Assembly: GCA_009772895.1 (NCBI GenBank)
Contig: WOUP01000002.1
Span: 372,001-436,000, forward strand
Direction: 5' to 3'
Length of the DNA stretch: 64,000 nt
Source of the DNA: Puniceicoccaceae bacterium 5H
GTDB lineage: Bacteria; Verrucomicrobiota; Verrucomicrobiia; Opitutales; Oceanipulchritudinaceae
In this document: positions 33,723 through 44,969 of the stretch, one piece after another
How positions within the stretch are numbered: the stretch's first letter is position 1
Layout: every line of letters begins with the position of its first letter
Position numbers and translations under genes: made by a program
The notes under the pieces: generated by a model
Seen by the model: only the letters and a program-made list of their open reading frames with translations
Told to the model about the DNA's origin: nothing
Databases searched by the model: none

Positions 33723-36554
33723 ATGAGTTCGCTTCACGATCCGTTTCAGGCGGCGCGCCCTTTTCGCGACGGTCAAATTTTCAGTCTGCCAGCCCTCGAA
33801 GAGCAGGGCCTCGGTAAAATCTCTCGCTTGCCCGTCAGTATCCGGGTGGTGCTCGAATCCGTGCTGCGCAATTGCGACGGCCAGCGCGTGACGGAAGAAG
33901 ACGTGCGTCGCCTGGCCGGTTACAATGCCAAGCAGCCGGACGCCGCTGAAATCCCCTTTGTCGTCAGCCGCATTGTGCTGCAAGACTTTACCGGTGTGCC
34001 GCTGCTGGTCGACCTCGCCGCCATGCGTGACGCGGTGAAGGACGTGGGCGGCGACCCGGCGGTGATCGAACCGCTCGTGCCGGTCGACCTCGTAGTGGAC
34101 CACTCGGTACAGGTAGACCGTTCCGGCACGGCCAAGTCTTTCGCGCAAAACCTGCAGATCGAGTTTGAGCGCAATCGTGAGCGATACGAATTTCTGAAGT
34201 GGGGCCAGCAGGCCTTCGAGACCTTTGCCGTTGTGCCGCCGGCCATTGGCATCGTGCACCAGGTGAACCTCGAATACCTGGCCAAGGTCGTCTTCGAGAA
34301 GGAGGGTACTTACTACCCCGATACTCTCGTGGGCACCGACTCCCACACCACCATGATCAACGGCCTCGGCATCGTCGGCTGGGGCGTGGGCGGTATCGAG
34401 GCGGAAGCCGGCATGCTCGGTCAGCCGATCGCCTTCCAGACGCCGGAAGTCATCGGCGTGCACCTCAGTGGCGAACTCCAGGAGGGTGTGACCGCGACCG
34501 ACTTGACCCTGCGCATCACCCAGCTGCTGCGTGAGCACAAGGTCGTGGGCAAGTTCGTCGAGTTTTACGGCGAGGGCGCGGCCAGCCTCACGCTGCCCGA
34601 CCGCGCGACGATCGCCAACATGGCCCCGGAATACGGCGCCACGATGGGCTTCTTCCCCATCGACGACAAGACGCTCGATTACATGCGCATGACCGGCCGC
34701 TCCGAGGAGCAGATCCAGCTGGTGCGCGACTACTTTACCCAGCAGGGCCTCTACGGCGTGCCGCGCAAGGGCGATGTCGATTACACCAAGGACATCGACC
34801 TCGACCTGAGCAGCATCGTGCCCAGCGTCTCCGGCCCCAAGCGCCCGCAGGACCGCATCGAGGTGCCGAAGCTGAAGAGCCGCTTCGAGCAACTGCTCTA
34901 CATGCCCGCCGCGGAAGGGGGCTTCGGCATCACCGAAGACCAGCGCAACAACCAGGCCGAGGTAAAGGGCTTCAACGGTGATCGCGTGCATATGAGCGGC
35001 GGCATCCACGAGTTTGGCGAAGACCCGGAAAAGGAAATCTGGAGCGAGCGCGAGATGGTGACCAACCGCCCCGCGACCGAGACGGAAGACGCTCCCGAGC
35101 CCGCCGCCCCGGGCACCAAGCTGAGCCACGGTTCCGTGGTGATCGCGGCCATCACCTCCTGCACCAACACCAGTAACCCGTCCGTCATGCTCGGCGCCGG
35201 TCTGGTGGCCAAGAAGGCGGTCGAAAAGGGCCTGAACGTCAACCCGATCGTGAAGACCTCCCTCGCTCCGGGCTCCCGCGTGGTGACGGAATATCTCAAC
35301 GAGACGGGGCTGCAAACCTACCTCGACCAGCTCGGCTTCAACCTCGTCGGCTACGGTTGCACGACCTGTATCGGTAATTCCGGCCCGCTCGACCCCGCGG
35401 TCGAGAAGGCGATCGAAGAAGGCGAACTCGTCGTCGCCAGCGTGCTCTCCGGTAACCGCAATTTCGAAGCCCGCATCCACGGCGCCATCAAGTCCAACTT
35501 CCTCATGTCGCCGCCGCTGGTGGTGGCCTACGCCCTCGCCGGTCGCGTCGATATCGACCTCGACAGCGAGCCGATCGGCACGGGCAAGGACGGCCAGCCC
35601 GTCTACCTGAAGGACATCTGGCCTACCCGCGACGAAATCGAGCAGGAGCTGGCCCGCGGCCTGAAGCCCTCGATGTATGTCAACCAATACAGCGACATCC
35701 TCGAGGCCAACCCGCAGTGGAAGGAAATCGAGTCCAGCACTGGCGACCTCTACGAGTGGAAGGACGACAGCACCTACATCCAGCTGCCGCCGTTCTTCGA
35801 AGGCTTCGGTATGGAGCCGGGCAAAATCGAAGAGATCAAGGGCGCGCGCCCGCTCGGTATCTTCGGCGACTCCGTCACGACCGACCACATCTCGCCCGCC
35901 GGCAGCATCCCGGAAGACAGCCCGGCCGGTCGCTACCTGATCGAAAACGGCGTCGAAAAGAAGGATTTCAACAGCTATGGCTCGCGTCGCGGCAACGACC
36001 GCGTGATGACGCGCGGCACCTTCGCCAACGTCCGCATCAAAAACCTCATGGCGGAAGGGCGCGAAGGCGGCTACACCAAGAAGCAGCCCGACGGTGACAT
36101 CAAGTTCGTCTTCGATGCCTGCATGGACTACCGCGAAGAAAACACCCCGCTGGTGGTCTTCGGCGGCGTCGACTACGGCATGGGCTCCAGCCGCGACTGG
36201 GCGGCCAAGGGCACCAACCTGCTTGGGGTGAAGGCCGTGATCGCGAAGAGCTTTGAGCGCATTCACCGCAGCAACCTGATCGGGATGGGGGTGCTGCCGC
36301 TCGAATTCGCCAACGGTGAGGACGCCAAGTCCCTCGGGCTGGAGGGCACGGAAACCTACGATCTGCTCGGCCTCTCCGACGACATTAAGCCGGGGCAGGA
36401 AGTGACGTTAAAGATCAACAAGGCCGACGGTTCGACCCAGGAGACTACGGTAAAGGCCCGCCTCGATACCAATATCGAAGTGGAATACTACCGCCACGGC
36501 GGCATTCTCACCTACGTGCTTCGACAGATCCTCCAGCGCGCGCAACAAGCCTAG
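33723..36554 (+). CDS. acnA: Aconitate hydratase
   Basis: 943 aa; [71 protein letters not shown]. Confidence 0.95.
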   Translation: MSSLHDPFQAARPFRDGQIFSLPALEEQGLGKISRLPVSIRVVLESVLRNCDGQRVTEEDVRRLAGYNAKQPDAAEIPFVVSRIVLQDFTGVPLLVDLAAMRDAVKDVGGDPAVIEPLVPVDLVVDHSVQVDRSGTAKSFAQNLQIEFERNRERYEFLKWGQQAFETFAVVPPAIGIVHQVNLEYLAKVVFEKEGTYYPDTLVGTDSHTTMINGLGIVGWGVGGIEAEAGMLGQPIAFQTPEVIGVHLSGELQEGVTATDLTLRITQLLREHKVVGKFVEFYGEGAASLTLPDRATIANMAPEYGATMGFFPIDDKTLDYMRMTGRSEEQIQLVRDYFTQQGLYGVPRKGDVDYTKDIDLDLSSIVPSVSGPKRPQDRIEVPKLKSRFEQLLYMPAAEGGFGITEDQRNNQAEVKGFNGDRVHMSGGIHEFGEDPEKEIWSEREMVTNRPATETEDAPEPAAPGTKLSHGSVVIAAITSCTNTSNPSVMLGAGLVAKKAVEKGLNVNPIVKTSLAPGSRVVTEYLNETGLQTYLDQLGFNLVGYGCTTCIGNSGPLDPAVEKAIEEGELVVASVLSGNRNFEARIHGAIKSNFLMSPPLVVAYALAGRVDIDLDSEPIGTGKDGQPVYLKDIWPTRDEIEQELARGLKPSMYVNQYSDILEANPQWKEIESSTGDLYEWKDDSTYIQLPPFFEGFGMEPGKIEEIKGARPLGIFGDSVTTDHISPAGSIPEDSPAGRYLIENGVEKKDFNSYGSRRGNDRVMTRGTFANVRIKNLMAEGREGGYTKKQPDGDIKFVFDACMDYREENTPLVVFGGVDYGMGSSRDWAAKGTNLLGVKAVIAKSFERIHRSNLIGMGVLPLEFANGEDAKSLGLEGTETYDLLGLSDDIKPGQEVTLKINKADGSTQETTVKARLDTNIEVEYYRHGGILTYVLRQILQRAQQA

Positions 36555-36576
36555 CCTGCGCGCTGTTTTACCCGGT

Positions 36577-37080
36577 ATGCCCTCAACCCCGCCCGTTTTT
36601 CTTGTAAACGCGCATCACGAACCCGTGGTGGTGCGCGTGCATGGGCGGGCGACGTTGCACAACTCGGCTCCGCTCAAGCGCTTCTTTCAGCGCCTGGTGG
36701 AGCAGGGCCGCCGGCAGTTCGTGCTGGACTTCCATGACTGCACCGGGGTGGATTCCACCTTTTTGGGCATCATCGCCGGCACTTCGATGCAGTTGTTGCA
36801 GGCCAAGCCTCAAGGCACCCTCACGCTCGTGCGTATGAACGAGCGGGTAAAAGAGCTGGTGACCAACCTCGGCCTGCACAAGCTGCCCACCGTCCAACTG
36901 GCCAAAGTCGACGGCTATAAGCCGGGGGCCAAGGACGAGGTGCTCCCGAGCGAAAAGCTCTCGGAAAAGGAAGGGGCGCGAATGATCTTGCAGGCTCACG
37001 AAAATCTCGTTGAGATCGACGCATCCAACCGGAGTAAATTCCAGGACGTTATTGCTTTTCTGAAGAGTCAGACTGAGTAA
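36577..37080 (+). CDS. STAS-domain protein (anti-sigma factor antagonist-like)
   Basis: FVLDFHDCTGVDSTFLGIIAGTSMQLL...VKELVTNLGLHKLP. Confidence 0.85.
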   Translation: MPSTPPVFLVNAHHEPVVVRVHGRATLHNSAPLKRFFQRLVEQGRRQFVLDFHDCTGVDSTFLGIIAGTSMQLLQAKPQGTLTLVRMNERVKELVTNLGLHKLPTVQLAKVDGYKPGAKDEVLPSEKLSEKEGARMILQAHENLVEIDASNRSKFQDVIAFLKSQTE

Positions 37081-37115
37081 GACCTGGACCCGGTCTGATC
37101 GCAGCTGTTGGTGGC

Positions 37116-38561
37116 ATGTTAAACTGGTGGTATTTCCTGCTTGGCCTGGCAACCGGAGGATCGGTTGGGGCTTATTTCTGGTGGCGTGCCCGCCGTGAGA
37201 TCACGCGTCTGGATGAGGATAAGCAGTTCCTCAACCAGGAAAAACTGATCGTGCTCGACTTCATGCACAACATGGTGGAGCCCATCGGCCACGGCGTCAC
37301 CCGGCAGGAACTGCTCAAGCGCATGATGCACGCCAGCATCCTCTCGACCGGTGCCCTTTGTGCCGCCGTCTATGAGCGGCGTGACGATGAGCTGCAGGGT
37401 GTGGCGGTCGAAGGCCTCTTCCCGCCCCAACGACCCGGGGCCGACCTCACCCGTGAAAAGAGCGGCAGCCGCACCAAGCAGATCGAGAAGGTCATGCGCT
37501 CCGAGGTCTTTCGGGTAGGAGAGGGGCTCATCGGTCAGGTCGCCCGCACCGGCAGCGGCCTTTTCATCACGGATGCCCGGCAGGACCCGCGCGTGGTCCA
37601 ATACGAAGACCCCTCGCTGCAGATCTACTCGATCATCGTCGTGCCGGTCTGCTTCCGCGACACCACGCTGGCGATCCTCGCACTCGCCAATCCGGCCGAC
37701 GGCAGCACGTTTACCGAAACGGATTTCTCGCTCGCCCGGTCGCTGGCCGATCAGGCCGCGCTCGCAGTGCACAACCTCGACCTGATGGAGCTGCAGATCG
37801 AGAAAAACCGCCTGGATATGGACCTCGGCCTGGCCAAGGAAATCCAGGACAAGCTGCTCCCGCGTCGCTACCCGGAGACGGCACTGCTCGACATCGCGGC
37901 CATCTACCGCCCGGCGCAGACCGTCGGCGGAGACCTCTACGACGTCTTTCAGCTCGACGACCACCGCTACGGCATCGCCATTGCCGACGTCTCGGGCAAG
38001 GGCATCCCCGCATCGCTCGTCATGGCCGTCTGCCAGAGCAACCTGCGCCACCTGGCCCGCCAATACAGCTCGCCCGCCAAGGTGCTGACGGAGCTGAATG
38101 CGGTGATGAACGAAGAGATGCGGGCGGACATGTTCGTCACCATCATCTACGCGGTCATCGACACGCAGGAAGACTCCCTCACGCTCTGCCGCGCCGGCCA
38201 TGAGCTACCGATCCTCATGCACTGCAACACCGATTCCGGCGAGATCACCAGCGAGTTGCTCGAGTCCGAGGGTATGGCGATCGGCATGGTGCCCAACGAA
38301 TTTTTTGCCGCCGCGGTCGACGACAAGAAGGTTGCCTTTGCCCGCGGTGACATCTTCCTGCTCTACACCGACGGTGTGACCGAAATGGCCAACGATGCCG
38401 GCGCCGAATACTCCAACGAGCGCCTGACCGACACCATCCGCCGCCTCTCCGGTCAAAAGGCCGTCGAGCTCAACGACGGCATCCTGCAGAGCATGGCCAG
38501 CTTTGCCGGCCCCGATCGCCAGCAGGACGACGTGACCATCATCACGGTCAAACACTGTTAG
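37116..38561 (+). CDS. GAF + SpoIIE/PP2C-type phosphatase (RsbU-like)
   Basis: EIQDKLLPRRYPETALLDIAAIYRPAQTVGGDLYDVFQLDDHRYGIAIADVSGKGIPASLVMA; GDIFLLYTDGVTE. Confidence 0.92.
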   Translation: MLNWWYFLLGLATGGSVGAYFWWRARREITRLDEDKQFLNQEKLIVLDFMHNMVEPIGHGVTRQELLKRMMHASILSTGALCAAVYERRDDELQGVAVEGLFPPQRPGADLTREKSGSRTKQIEKVMRSEVFRVGEGLIGQVARTGSGLFITDARQDPRVVQYEDPSLQIYSIIVVPVCFRDTTLAILALANPADGSTFTETDFSLARSLADQAALAVHNLDLMELQIEKNRLDMDLGLAKEIQDKLLPRRYPETALLDIAAIYRPAQTVGGDLYDVFQLDDHRYGIAIADVSGKGIPASLVMAVCQSNLRHLARQYSSPAKVLTELNAVMNEEMRADMFVTIIYAVIDTQEDSLTLCRAGHELPILMHCNTDSGEITSELLESEGMAIGMVPNEFFAAAVDDKKVAFARGDIFLLYTDGVTEMANDAGAEYSNERLTDTIRRLSGQKAVELNDGILQSMASFAGPDRQQDDVTIITVKHC

Positions 38562-38569
38562 CCCCTTTT

Positions 38570-38977
38570 ATGTTGTTCGAACACTTTGCCCTTAACGTGC
38601 CGGATGCAGCGGCGATGGCCGACTGGTATGTCGAAAACCTGGGATTCCGCATCCTCAAGGCCGGCGAAAAGGCGCCGTTTGTGCGCTTCCTGGGTGACAG
38701 TTCCGGCCGTTGCATCGCCGAGCTTTATACCAACCCCCAGGCGCCTGTGCCCGATTACGCCACGCAGCACCACCTGGTGTTTCACTTTGCCGTGGTGGCC
38801 GCCGATGCGGAACAGAAGCGTGATGCCCTGCTCGCGGCCGGCGCGACGCTCGTGGTGGAAGACACCACCAGCGACGGTTCGCTCGTCATCACCCTGCGCG
38901 ACCCTTGGGGGGTGCCGGTGCAGCTCTGCCGCCGCGTTACGCCGCTGGGCGATCTGAGCGCCGAAGCCACCCGCTGA
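38570..38977 (+). CDS. VOC family protein
   Basis: MLFEHFALNVPDAAAMADWYVENLGFRIL...DPWGVPVQLCRR. Confidence 0.85.
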   Translation: MLFEHFALNVPDAAAMADWYVENLGFRILKAGEKAPFVRFLGDSSGRCIAELYTNPQAPVPDYATQHHLVFHFAVVAADAEQKRDALLAAGATLVVEDTTSDGSLVITLRDPWGVPVQLCRRVTPLGDLSAEATR

Positions 38978-38995
38978 CGTCCGTTGTAGCTTGCC

Positions 38996-40264
38996 ATGAA
39001 CGTGCCCAAGGGCGATGTTGGAGGTCACATGATTGCTGATTCCGTGCCGCAGATTGACAAGACCACCTTGCCGGACGCCTCCGGTCATTTTGGGGTCTAT
39101 GGCGGGAGATACGTGCCAGAAACGCTCTTTACCTGCTTGCAGGATCTGGAGAAGGCCTACCTCGAAGCGAAGGCCGATCCCGAGTTCATGCGTGAGCTGC
39201 AGTGGTATCTCAAGGAATACGCGGGCCGCCCGACCACGCTCTACTACGCGGAACAGCTGACCAAGCGCCTCGGTGGGGCCAAGATCTACCTCAAGCGCGA
39301 GGACCTGCTGCACACGGGCGCGCACAAGATCAACAACGTGCTCGGCCAGGCGCTGCTCGCCCGCCGCCTCGGCAAAAAACGCATCATCGCGGAGACCGGC
39401 GCGGGCCAGCACGGCGTCGCCACGGCCACCGTTTGCGCGAAGTTCGGCCTCGAATGCGTCATTTACATGGGCGCGGTCGACATGGCCCGCCAGGCCCTCA
39501 ATGTTTTCCGTATGCGCCTCTGCGGCGCCGAAGTACGCGGCGTCGAGACCGGCCAGCGCACGCTCAAGGATGCGGTCAACGAGGCCATGCGCGACTGGGT
39601 CGCCACCTCGCGCAACACCCATTACATCCTCGGCTCGGCGCTGGGCGCACACCCGTTCCCCATGATGGTGCGCGATTTCCACAAGATCATCGGGGAGGAG
39701 ACCCGCCGCCAGATCATGGAGCTGGAAGGCCGCCTGCCCAACGAAGTCGTGGCCTGCGTGGGTGGGGGCTCCAACGCCATCGGCATGTTCTACGAATTTC
39801 TCGATCAGACCGACGTGCGCCTGGTGGGCGTCGAAGCGGGCGGTCGCGGCATCGAGCGCGGCCAGCACGCCGCACGCTTCTCCGGCGGCAAGGTCGGGGT
39901 GCTGCAGGGCTGCAAGACCTATCTGCTTTGCGACGACGACGGCCAGATCGAGCTGACCCATAGCGTGTCGGCCGGCCTCGACTACGCCGCCGTCGGTCCG
40001 GAACACGCCTACTACCGCGAGATCGGCCGTCTCGACTTCGCTTACGCCACCGACGCCGAGGTGATGGAGGCTTTCCAGCTGCTCTGCGAATGCGAAGGCA
40101 TCCTGCCCGCGCTCGAAAGCACCCACGCGGTCGCCTACGCGCTCAAGCGCGCCCCCGAGATGCGCCCGGACGAGATCCTCGTGATCAATCTCTCCGGCCG
40201 GGGGGACAAGGACGTGCAGCAGATCGCCGAAATCCTCGCCAAAAAGGCCCAGGTCGAAGGCTAG
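38996..40264 (+). CDS. trpB: Tryptophan synthase beta chain
   Basis: [59 protein letters not shown]. Confidence 0.96.
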   Translation: MNVPKGDVGGHMIADSVPQIDKTTLPDASGHFGVYGGRYVPETLFTCLQDLEKAYLEAKADPEFMRELQWYLKEYAGRPTTLYYAEQLTKRLGGAKIYLKREDLLHTGAHKINNVLGQALLARRLGKKRIIAETGAGQHGVATATVCAKFGLECVIYMGAVDMARQALNVFRMRLCGAEVRGVETGQRTLKDAVNEAMRDWVATSRNTHYILGSALGAHPFPMMVRDFHKIIGEETRRQIMELEGRLPNEVVACVGGGSNAIGMFYEFLDQTDVRLVGVEAGGRGIERGQHAARFSGGKVGVLQGCKTYLLCDDDGQIELTHSVSAGLDYAAVGPEHAYYREIGRLDFAYATDAEVMEAFQLLCECEGILPALESTHAVAYALKRAPEMRPDEILVINLSGRGDKDVQQIAEILAKKAQVEG

Positions 40265-40302
40265 GCATTGACGTTCTGGCGCGACCGCATTACCTTTCGC
40301 TT

Positions 40303-40554
40303 GTGGTAAGCACGACCGTCACCAGTAAGGGGCAGACCACAGTGCCCCTCGAGTTGCGGAAGCGCTGGAACTCGACCCGACTGAACTGGGAAATCCACCC
40401 GGATGGATCCGCCACGGTCCGCCCGGCTCCTGATGTCATGTCGTTCGCGGGGCTCTTGCGAGGCAAGAGCCGTGTGCCCTACCACCCTGACGAGACAGCT
40501 CTCGCCGAGCGGAACGAAGCAGCCAAGGTCGCGCGCGAAGGAAGAGGCGAGTGA
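40303..40554 (+). CDS. AbrB/MazE-type antitoxin-like protein
   Basis: GTG start, VVSTTVTSKGQTTVPLELRKRW (SpoVT-AbrB-like); overlaps the downstream PIN gene (GTGA). Confidence 0.75.
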   Translation: MVSTTVTSKGQTTVPLELRKRWNSTRLNWEIHPDGSATVRPAPDVMSFAGLLRGKSRVPYHPDETALAERNEAAKVAREGRGE

Positions 40555-40961
40555 AGCGGGTTCAACTCGATACCAATGTCGTCCTTCGTTTTTTGCTCAA
40601 GGACCATGAGAAGCTGTTTGCCCAAGCGGAAAGCCTTTTTCGCGAAGCTTCCGCCGGTCGGATACAGTTATTGATTCGCCCAGTGATTGTGGCTGAAACC
40701 TTCTTTGTTCTGACTAGTTTTTACGAAATCCCTCGTCCAGAAGCGGCCAAAGTCTTGCATACTTTTTTCGAGGCAGCCGGCATCTCCGTGGATGACGAGG
40801 GGGGATCACTGGAGGCGTTGAAGCGCATCACGTCCAACAAGGTATCGTTCGCCGATGCCTACCTGATCGCCACTGCTGCGCAGACCGGTGATACCGTGGC
40901 CTCGTTCGATCGAGGAATACACAAGGCAGTAGATGTGCAGCATTACGCATTTGAGGAGTAG
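40551..40961 (+). CDS. PIN-domain toxin-like (VapC-type) protein
   Basis: VQLDTNVVLRFLLKDHEKLF...VIVAETFFVL...KVSFADAYLIATA...TVASFDRG; conserved acidic residues. Confidence 0.85.
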   Translation: MKRVQLDTNVVLRFLLKDHEKLFAQAESLFREASAGRIQLLIRPVIVAETFFVLTSFYEIPRPEAAKVLHTFFEAAGISVDDEGGSLEALKRITSNKVSFADAYLIATAAQTGDTVASFDRGIHKAVDVQHYAFEE

Positions 40962-41202
40962 TGGCTCCTGATAAAGGCCTGCCCGGCCTACTCCTCCCGC
41001 GTCCCCACATCCTCCGGCGTCGCCATCGCGATCTCACCCGCTGGCGAGACTACCACCCATACGGCGACCCGGCGTAACCTCATGGGCGTCAGCTTAACAG
41101 CCCTGCGGCGAGGTGTGAACCTTTAGCGCGGCGGCGGTTTTCAACCCGCGGTCGCGAGCTTTCCCATTGCCAGAGGGGCGGAAAAAGGCCTGCATTGCGC
41201 AC

Positions 41203-42084
41203 ATGCAATCGATGACCGGATTCGGTCGAGGCTCCGCGACCTGGGAAGGCCTCGTGATCAACGTCGAACTCAGCTCCGTCAACCGGCGGAATCTGGAGAC
41301 CTCCTTCAACCTGCCCAAGGAGTGGCAGGCCCTCGAGCGCCCGCTGGCCAACGCCATCCGCGAACGCCTCCAGCGCGGCAAGGTCCACACCGTGCTGAAC
41401 GTCGACGTGGCCGAGGGCAACAACGCGCTCGCGTGGGATGGGGCGGCCGTTGACGCGTCGTTGAGCAAGCTGCACAAGCTGGCCGACCGGGTGGGCAGTG
41501 CGTGGCCGCCGGATGTCGACACGCTGTTTCGCCTCGTGCTGCAACACCGCGTGGATGCCGATCTGCCGTCCGCCGAGGAGGCCGAACCCTATGCGATGGA
41601 GGCCGTGCGGGCCGCCCTGGATGCGATCACGCAGATGCGCAATGCAGAGGGCGAGGCCTTGCAGCGCGATCTGGCCGACCGCGTCGACCGCCTGCGGGCC
41701 TGCTGGAACGAGATCAAATCCGTGGGCGACCAGACGCTGCCGAACTACCGTCAGGCGCTGCTCGATCGCTTGCGTCAGGCCGGGCTCGAGCTGGAGCTGG
41801 AGGACGAGCGCGTGTTGAAGGAAGTGGCGATTTTTGCCGACCGCATCGACGTGACCGAAGAGATCACGCGCCTCGATTCGCACCTCGCGCAATTCAAGGA
41901 GACGCTTTACACGGCAGGGCAGGATGGGGTAATCGGACGCAAGCTCGAGTTTATCGTCCAGGAGATCCACCGCGAGTTCAACACCATCGGCTCCAAGGCC
42001 AACAACCTGGCGGTGACCAAGCAGGTGATCGAAGCCAAGAACGAAATCGAGCGCATTCGCGAGCAAGTCCAGAACGTCGAATAG
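41203..42084 (+). CDS. YicC/YloC family endoribonuclease
   Basis: MQSMTGFGRGSATWEGLVINVELSSVNRRNLETSFNLP; C-term EFNTIGSKANNLAVTKQVIEAKNEIERIREQVQNVE. Confidence 0.93.
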   Translation: MQSMTGFGRGSATWEGLVINVELSSVNRRNLETSFNLPKEWQALERPLANAIRERLQRGKVHTVLNVDVAEGNNALAWDGAAVDASLSKLHKLADRVGSAWPPDVDTLFRLVLQHRVDADLPSAEEAEPYAMEAVRAALDAITQMRNAEGEALQRDLADRVDRLRACWNEIKSVGDQTLPNYRQALLDRLRQAGLELELEDERVLKEVAIFADRIDVTEEITRLDSHLAQFKETLYTAGQDGVIGRKLEFIVQEIHREFNTIGSKANNLAVTKQVIEAKNEIERIREQVQNVE

Positions 42085-42156
42085 GGTAGGCAGCCTGCTA
42101 ACGCTCTGCCTGCTTTTTCGGTTGTGAGGACCGATTTTTGCATCTATCGTAAAGCC

Positions 42157-42606
42157 ATGAATCTGACGCGTCTAGGTGCCCTCTGCGGGGCGGTAGGTCT
42201 GTTGGCGGCGCTGCCGCTCGGTGCCCAGACTTTGGGCGAGCCTTTGCCGGAAGACCCGGCGGCGGCGCGCATGCCGGTGCAGTCGACCGTGCTGGAGCCC
42301 GGGCAGAGCATGATACTGTCGCTCAAGGACAACCAGTTCAGCGTCTATTTTCTCAACGACGAAAACAAGTTGATGGCTCCGCCGGTCGATTTTGTGACGG
42401 TGCGCGGCTTTTACCTCAACCAGCGCGACCGCGAAGTCTACGCCGCGCTGGAGCCCGCGGAGGGCGGCGCTTACCTGACGAGTCCGCGGGTGGTGCCGCC
42501 GCCGCACGACCTGCGTCTGCAGCTGGTCGTGCCCCAAGGCCATGATACGGAAACATACGAAGTGATCGGCGAATTTGGCTTCAACGCCGATGCGGTTAAG
42601 AATTAG
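42157..42606 (+). CDS. Hypothetical exported protein
   Basis: MNLTRLGALCGAVGLLAALPLGAQTLG signal peptide. Confidence 0.65.
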   Translation: MNLTRLGALCGAVGLLAALPLGAQTLGEPLPEDPAAARMPVQSTVLEPGQSMILSLKDNQFSVYFLNDENKLMAPPVDFVTVRGFYLNQRDREVYAALEPAEGGAYLTSPRVVPPPHDLRLQLVVPQGHDTETYEVIGEFGFNADAVKN

Positions 42607-42608
42607 AG

Positions 42609-43079
42609 ATGGCAGAGAAGAAAGAATCGCAGGGTTTGTTGCTGCGACTGGTGGTGCTGTTCCTGGGCACGTGGCTGGCGACTGAGCTGTTTGCCGGCAT
42701 CCACGCCGACGATACGCTGACGCTGGCCTTCGTGGCCGTCACGCTGGCGGTGCTCAACGCTTTTTTGCGCCCGTTGCTGATCCTGTTCACGCTCCCCTTG
42801 GTGATTTTCACGCTCGGGCTGGCGGTGTGGCTGATCAATGCCGTCATCCTCATGTTTGCGGGCGGCATCGTGCCTGGCTTCGACGTCGACTCCTTCAGCT
42901 CGGCGCTGGGCGGCGCGCTGATCATCGGCCTGACTTCGTTTACGGTCAACATGTTCACTGCGCGCAACCATGTGAAGGTCCGGGTGAACCAGGGCGGTGG
43001 CAAAACCGGGGCGGATGGCGTGCAGCGCCTGCGCCACAACCGCCGCCGGGGCGAGTCCGACGACGTGATCGACGTCTAG
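42609..43079 (+). CDS. Phage-holin-4_2-like (YvlD) membrane protein
   Basis: LTLAFVAVTLAVLNAFLRPLLILFTLPLVIFTLGLAVWLINAVILMFAG. Confidence 0.85.
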   Translation: MAEKKESQGLLLRLVVLFLGTWLATELFAGIHADDTLTLAFVAVTLAVLNAFLRPLLILFTLPLVIFTLGLAVWLINAVILMFAGGIVPGFDVDSFSSALGGALIIGLTSFTVNMFTARNHVKVRVNQGGGKTGADGVQRLRHNRRRGESDDVIDV

Positions 43080-43210
43080 AACGCCGCGGTGATCGGTTGA
43101 CCGGATAACCTTGCCGGCGATCTTCCCTTTGCAGTTGTCAGCGGGGCGGAACCGGGCCTAAGGTGATGCCTACGAGACGCAGCCCCGGGCTGCTTCCACA
43201 TTTTTGCATC

Positions 43211-44608
43211 ATGGCTAACGAAACTTACGATTTGGTGGTGATTGGCGGCGGTCCCGCCGGTTACGCGGCAGCAATTCGCGCCGGTCAGTTGGGCAAGAAG
43301 GTTGCCTGCATCGAGATCGAGCGCGCGGGCGGCACCTGCCTCAACTGGGGCTGTATCCCGTCCAAGGCATTGCTGAAAGCGGCCGAAACCTTTGAGAGCA
43401 TCCACGGCGCCGAGGAATTTGGCGTCTCCGTGGGCGACGTAAAGGTCGACTTCTCAAAGGTCATGCAGCGTTCGCGTGGCGTGTCCGACAAGATGGCGCG
43501 CGGGATCGAGTTCCTCTTCAAGAAGAACAAGGTCGACTACTTCCTCGGCCGCGGTCACGTGCCGACCCCCGGCATCGTGCAGATCACCGAAGGTCCGGAC
43601 GAAGGCAAGTCCTTCCAGACCAAGAACACCCTGATCGCCACCGGTTGCCGCTCCCGTCGCCTGCCGAACCTCGAAGTCGACGGCGAGCGCGTGATGACCT
43701 CCCGCGAGGCGCTGGTGATGAAAAAGCAGCCCAAGAGCATCGCCATCCTCGGTGCGGGCGCCATCGGCGTGGAGTTTGCCTACTTCCTCAACACGCTCGG
43801 CACTGAAGTCCACCTCATCGAGATGATGGACCGCATCGTGCCGGTAGAGGACGAAGAAATTTCCCAGGCGCTGGCCCGCTCCTTCAAGAAGCAGGGCATC
43901 AAGGTCTATACCGGCACCAAGGTGGAAAACCCGGAAACGACCGAAAACGGCGCCAAGATGCAGCTGGTGAAGGGCGACAAGACGGAGACGCTCGAAGTCG
44001 ATACCCTCTTGCTCTCCATCGGCGTCGTGCCGCTGCTCGAAGGTGCGCTCGGCGACCGTGTGAACCTCGAGCTCGACCAACGCGGCTACATCAAGGTCAA
44101 CGACCGCTACGAGACCAACCTCAAGGGCATCTACGCCGCCGGCGACATCATCGGGCCGCCGTGGCTCGCCCACGTCGCGACCTACGAAGCCGTGCAGGCC
44201 GTCAACGGCATGTTCAAGCACAGCGAGCCGAAGCGCGTGACCACCTTCCCGGGCTGCACCTACTGCCACCCGCAGATCGCCAGCGTCGGCCTGACCGAGG
44301 CGAAGGCCAAGGAAAAGGGCCTCGAATACAAGGTGGGCAAGTTCCCCTTCACCGCGCTGGGCAAGGCCGTGGCCGTCAACATGCCCGAAGGCTTCGTGAA
44401 GCTGATCACCGACGCCAAATACGGCGAGCTGCTGGGCGCCCACATCATCGGCAACGATGCGACCGAGCTGATCACCGAGTATGTGCTCGCGATGAAATCC
44501 GAGATCACCGTGGACGAGATTCACGCCACGATCCACGCCCACCCGACCATGTCCGAGGCACTGGGCGAAGCCGCCGCCGCGACCCACAACGAAGCGATCC
44601 ACATCTAG
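43211..44608 (+). CDS. lpdA: Dihydrolipoyl dehydrogenase
   Basis: MANETYDLVVIGGGPAGYAAAIRAGQLGKKVACIE, GGTCLNWGCIPSKALL, HAHPTMSEALGEAA. Confidence 0.95.
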   Translation: MANETYDLVVIGGGPAGYAAAIRAGQLGKKVACIEIERAGGTCLNWGCIPSKALLKAAETFESIHGAEEFGVSVGDVKVDFSKVMQRSRGVSDKMARGIEFLFKKNKVDYFLGRGHVPTPGIVQITEGPDEGKSFQTKNTLIATGCRSRRLPNLEVDGERVMTSREALVMKKQPKSIAILGAGAIGVEFAYFLNTLGTEVHLIEMMDRIVPVEDEEISQALARSFKKQGIKVYTGTKVENPETTENGAKMQLVKGDKTETLEVDTLLLSIGVVPLLEGALGDRVNLELDQRGYIKVNDRYETNLKGIYAAGDIIGPPWLAHVATYEAVQAVNGMFKHSEPKRVTTFPGCTYCHPQIASVGLTEAKAKEKGLEYKVGKFPFTALGKAVAVNMPEGFVKLITDAKYGELLGAHIIGNDATELITEYVLAMKSEITVDEIHATIHAHPTMSEALGEAAAATHNEAIHI

Positions 44609-44633
44609 GCGCGCTTCATTTTACGATTTTCAC

Positions 44634-44665
44634 GGCAGCATCCTCTATGGATGCTGCCTTTTTTT
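44634..44665 (+). terminator. Rho-independent terminator
   Basis: GGCAGCATCC-TCTAT-GGATGCTGCC-TTTTTTT. Confidence 0.9.
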
Positions 44666-44807
44666 GTGTCGAATGATCGGTGGATTGTAAGCGCAGTGTG
44701 ACCGATTCCGACTCCCCTGCTTGATGTTGTATCGTAGGCGATGATGACGACTGTATGATCCTTTTCAGGGAAATGGGGGAGGAAGGTCTTGTGAGCCCGT
44801 GCACCCA

Positions 44808-44905
44808 GCAAGCTGAAGGCTTGCCCTAGCGTAGCCGGTGGTTGAGGCCGCAAGGCGGACGATACCACCGGTAGAGCTCCATCGGTGTGCACCTTGAAGA
44901 GGTGC
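44808..44905. repeat. Paired-hairpin repeat, unit 1 (A1-B1-A2)
   Basis: A1 GCAAGC-TGAAG-GCTTGC (44808-44824); B1 CCGGTGGT-tga-GGCCGC-aag-GCGGAC-gat-ACCACCGG (44835-44871); A2 GCACCT-TGAAG-AGGTGC (44889-44905). Confidence 0.85.
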
Positions 44906-44969
44906 CATATTGGGCCGCCCTTGACCTGTGGCACCGCTTCGGGGCGCGGTGTAGGGGGCGAGGAGCCCG

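Noticed and set aside
33690-36266. 858-aa minus-strand ORF opposite acnA
   Set aside because: Complement of a strongly supported aconitase; His/Val/Arg-rich composition typical of antisense ORFs in GC-rich DNA
40964-41085. Short minus ORF MRLRRVAVWVVVSPAGEIAMATPEDVGTREE after the PIN gene
   Set aside because: Only 31 aa with no motif; may be a gene remnant but cannot be supported
44932-44951. Hairpin CACCGC-ttcggggc-GCGGTG between the two repeat units
   Set aside because: Different loop and stem from the A/B hairpins; single instance, so not counted as a family member
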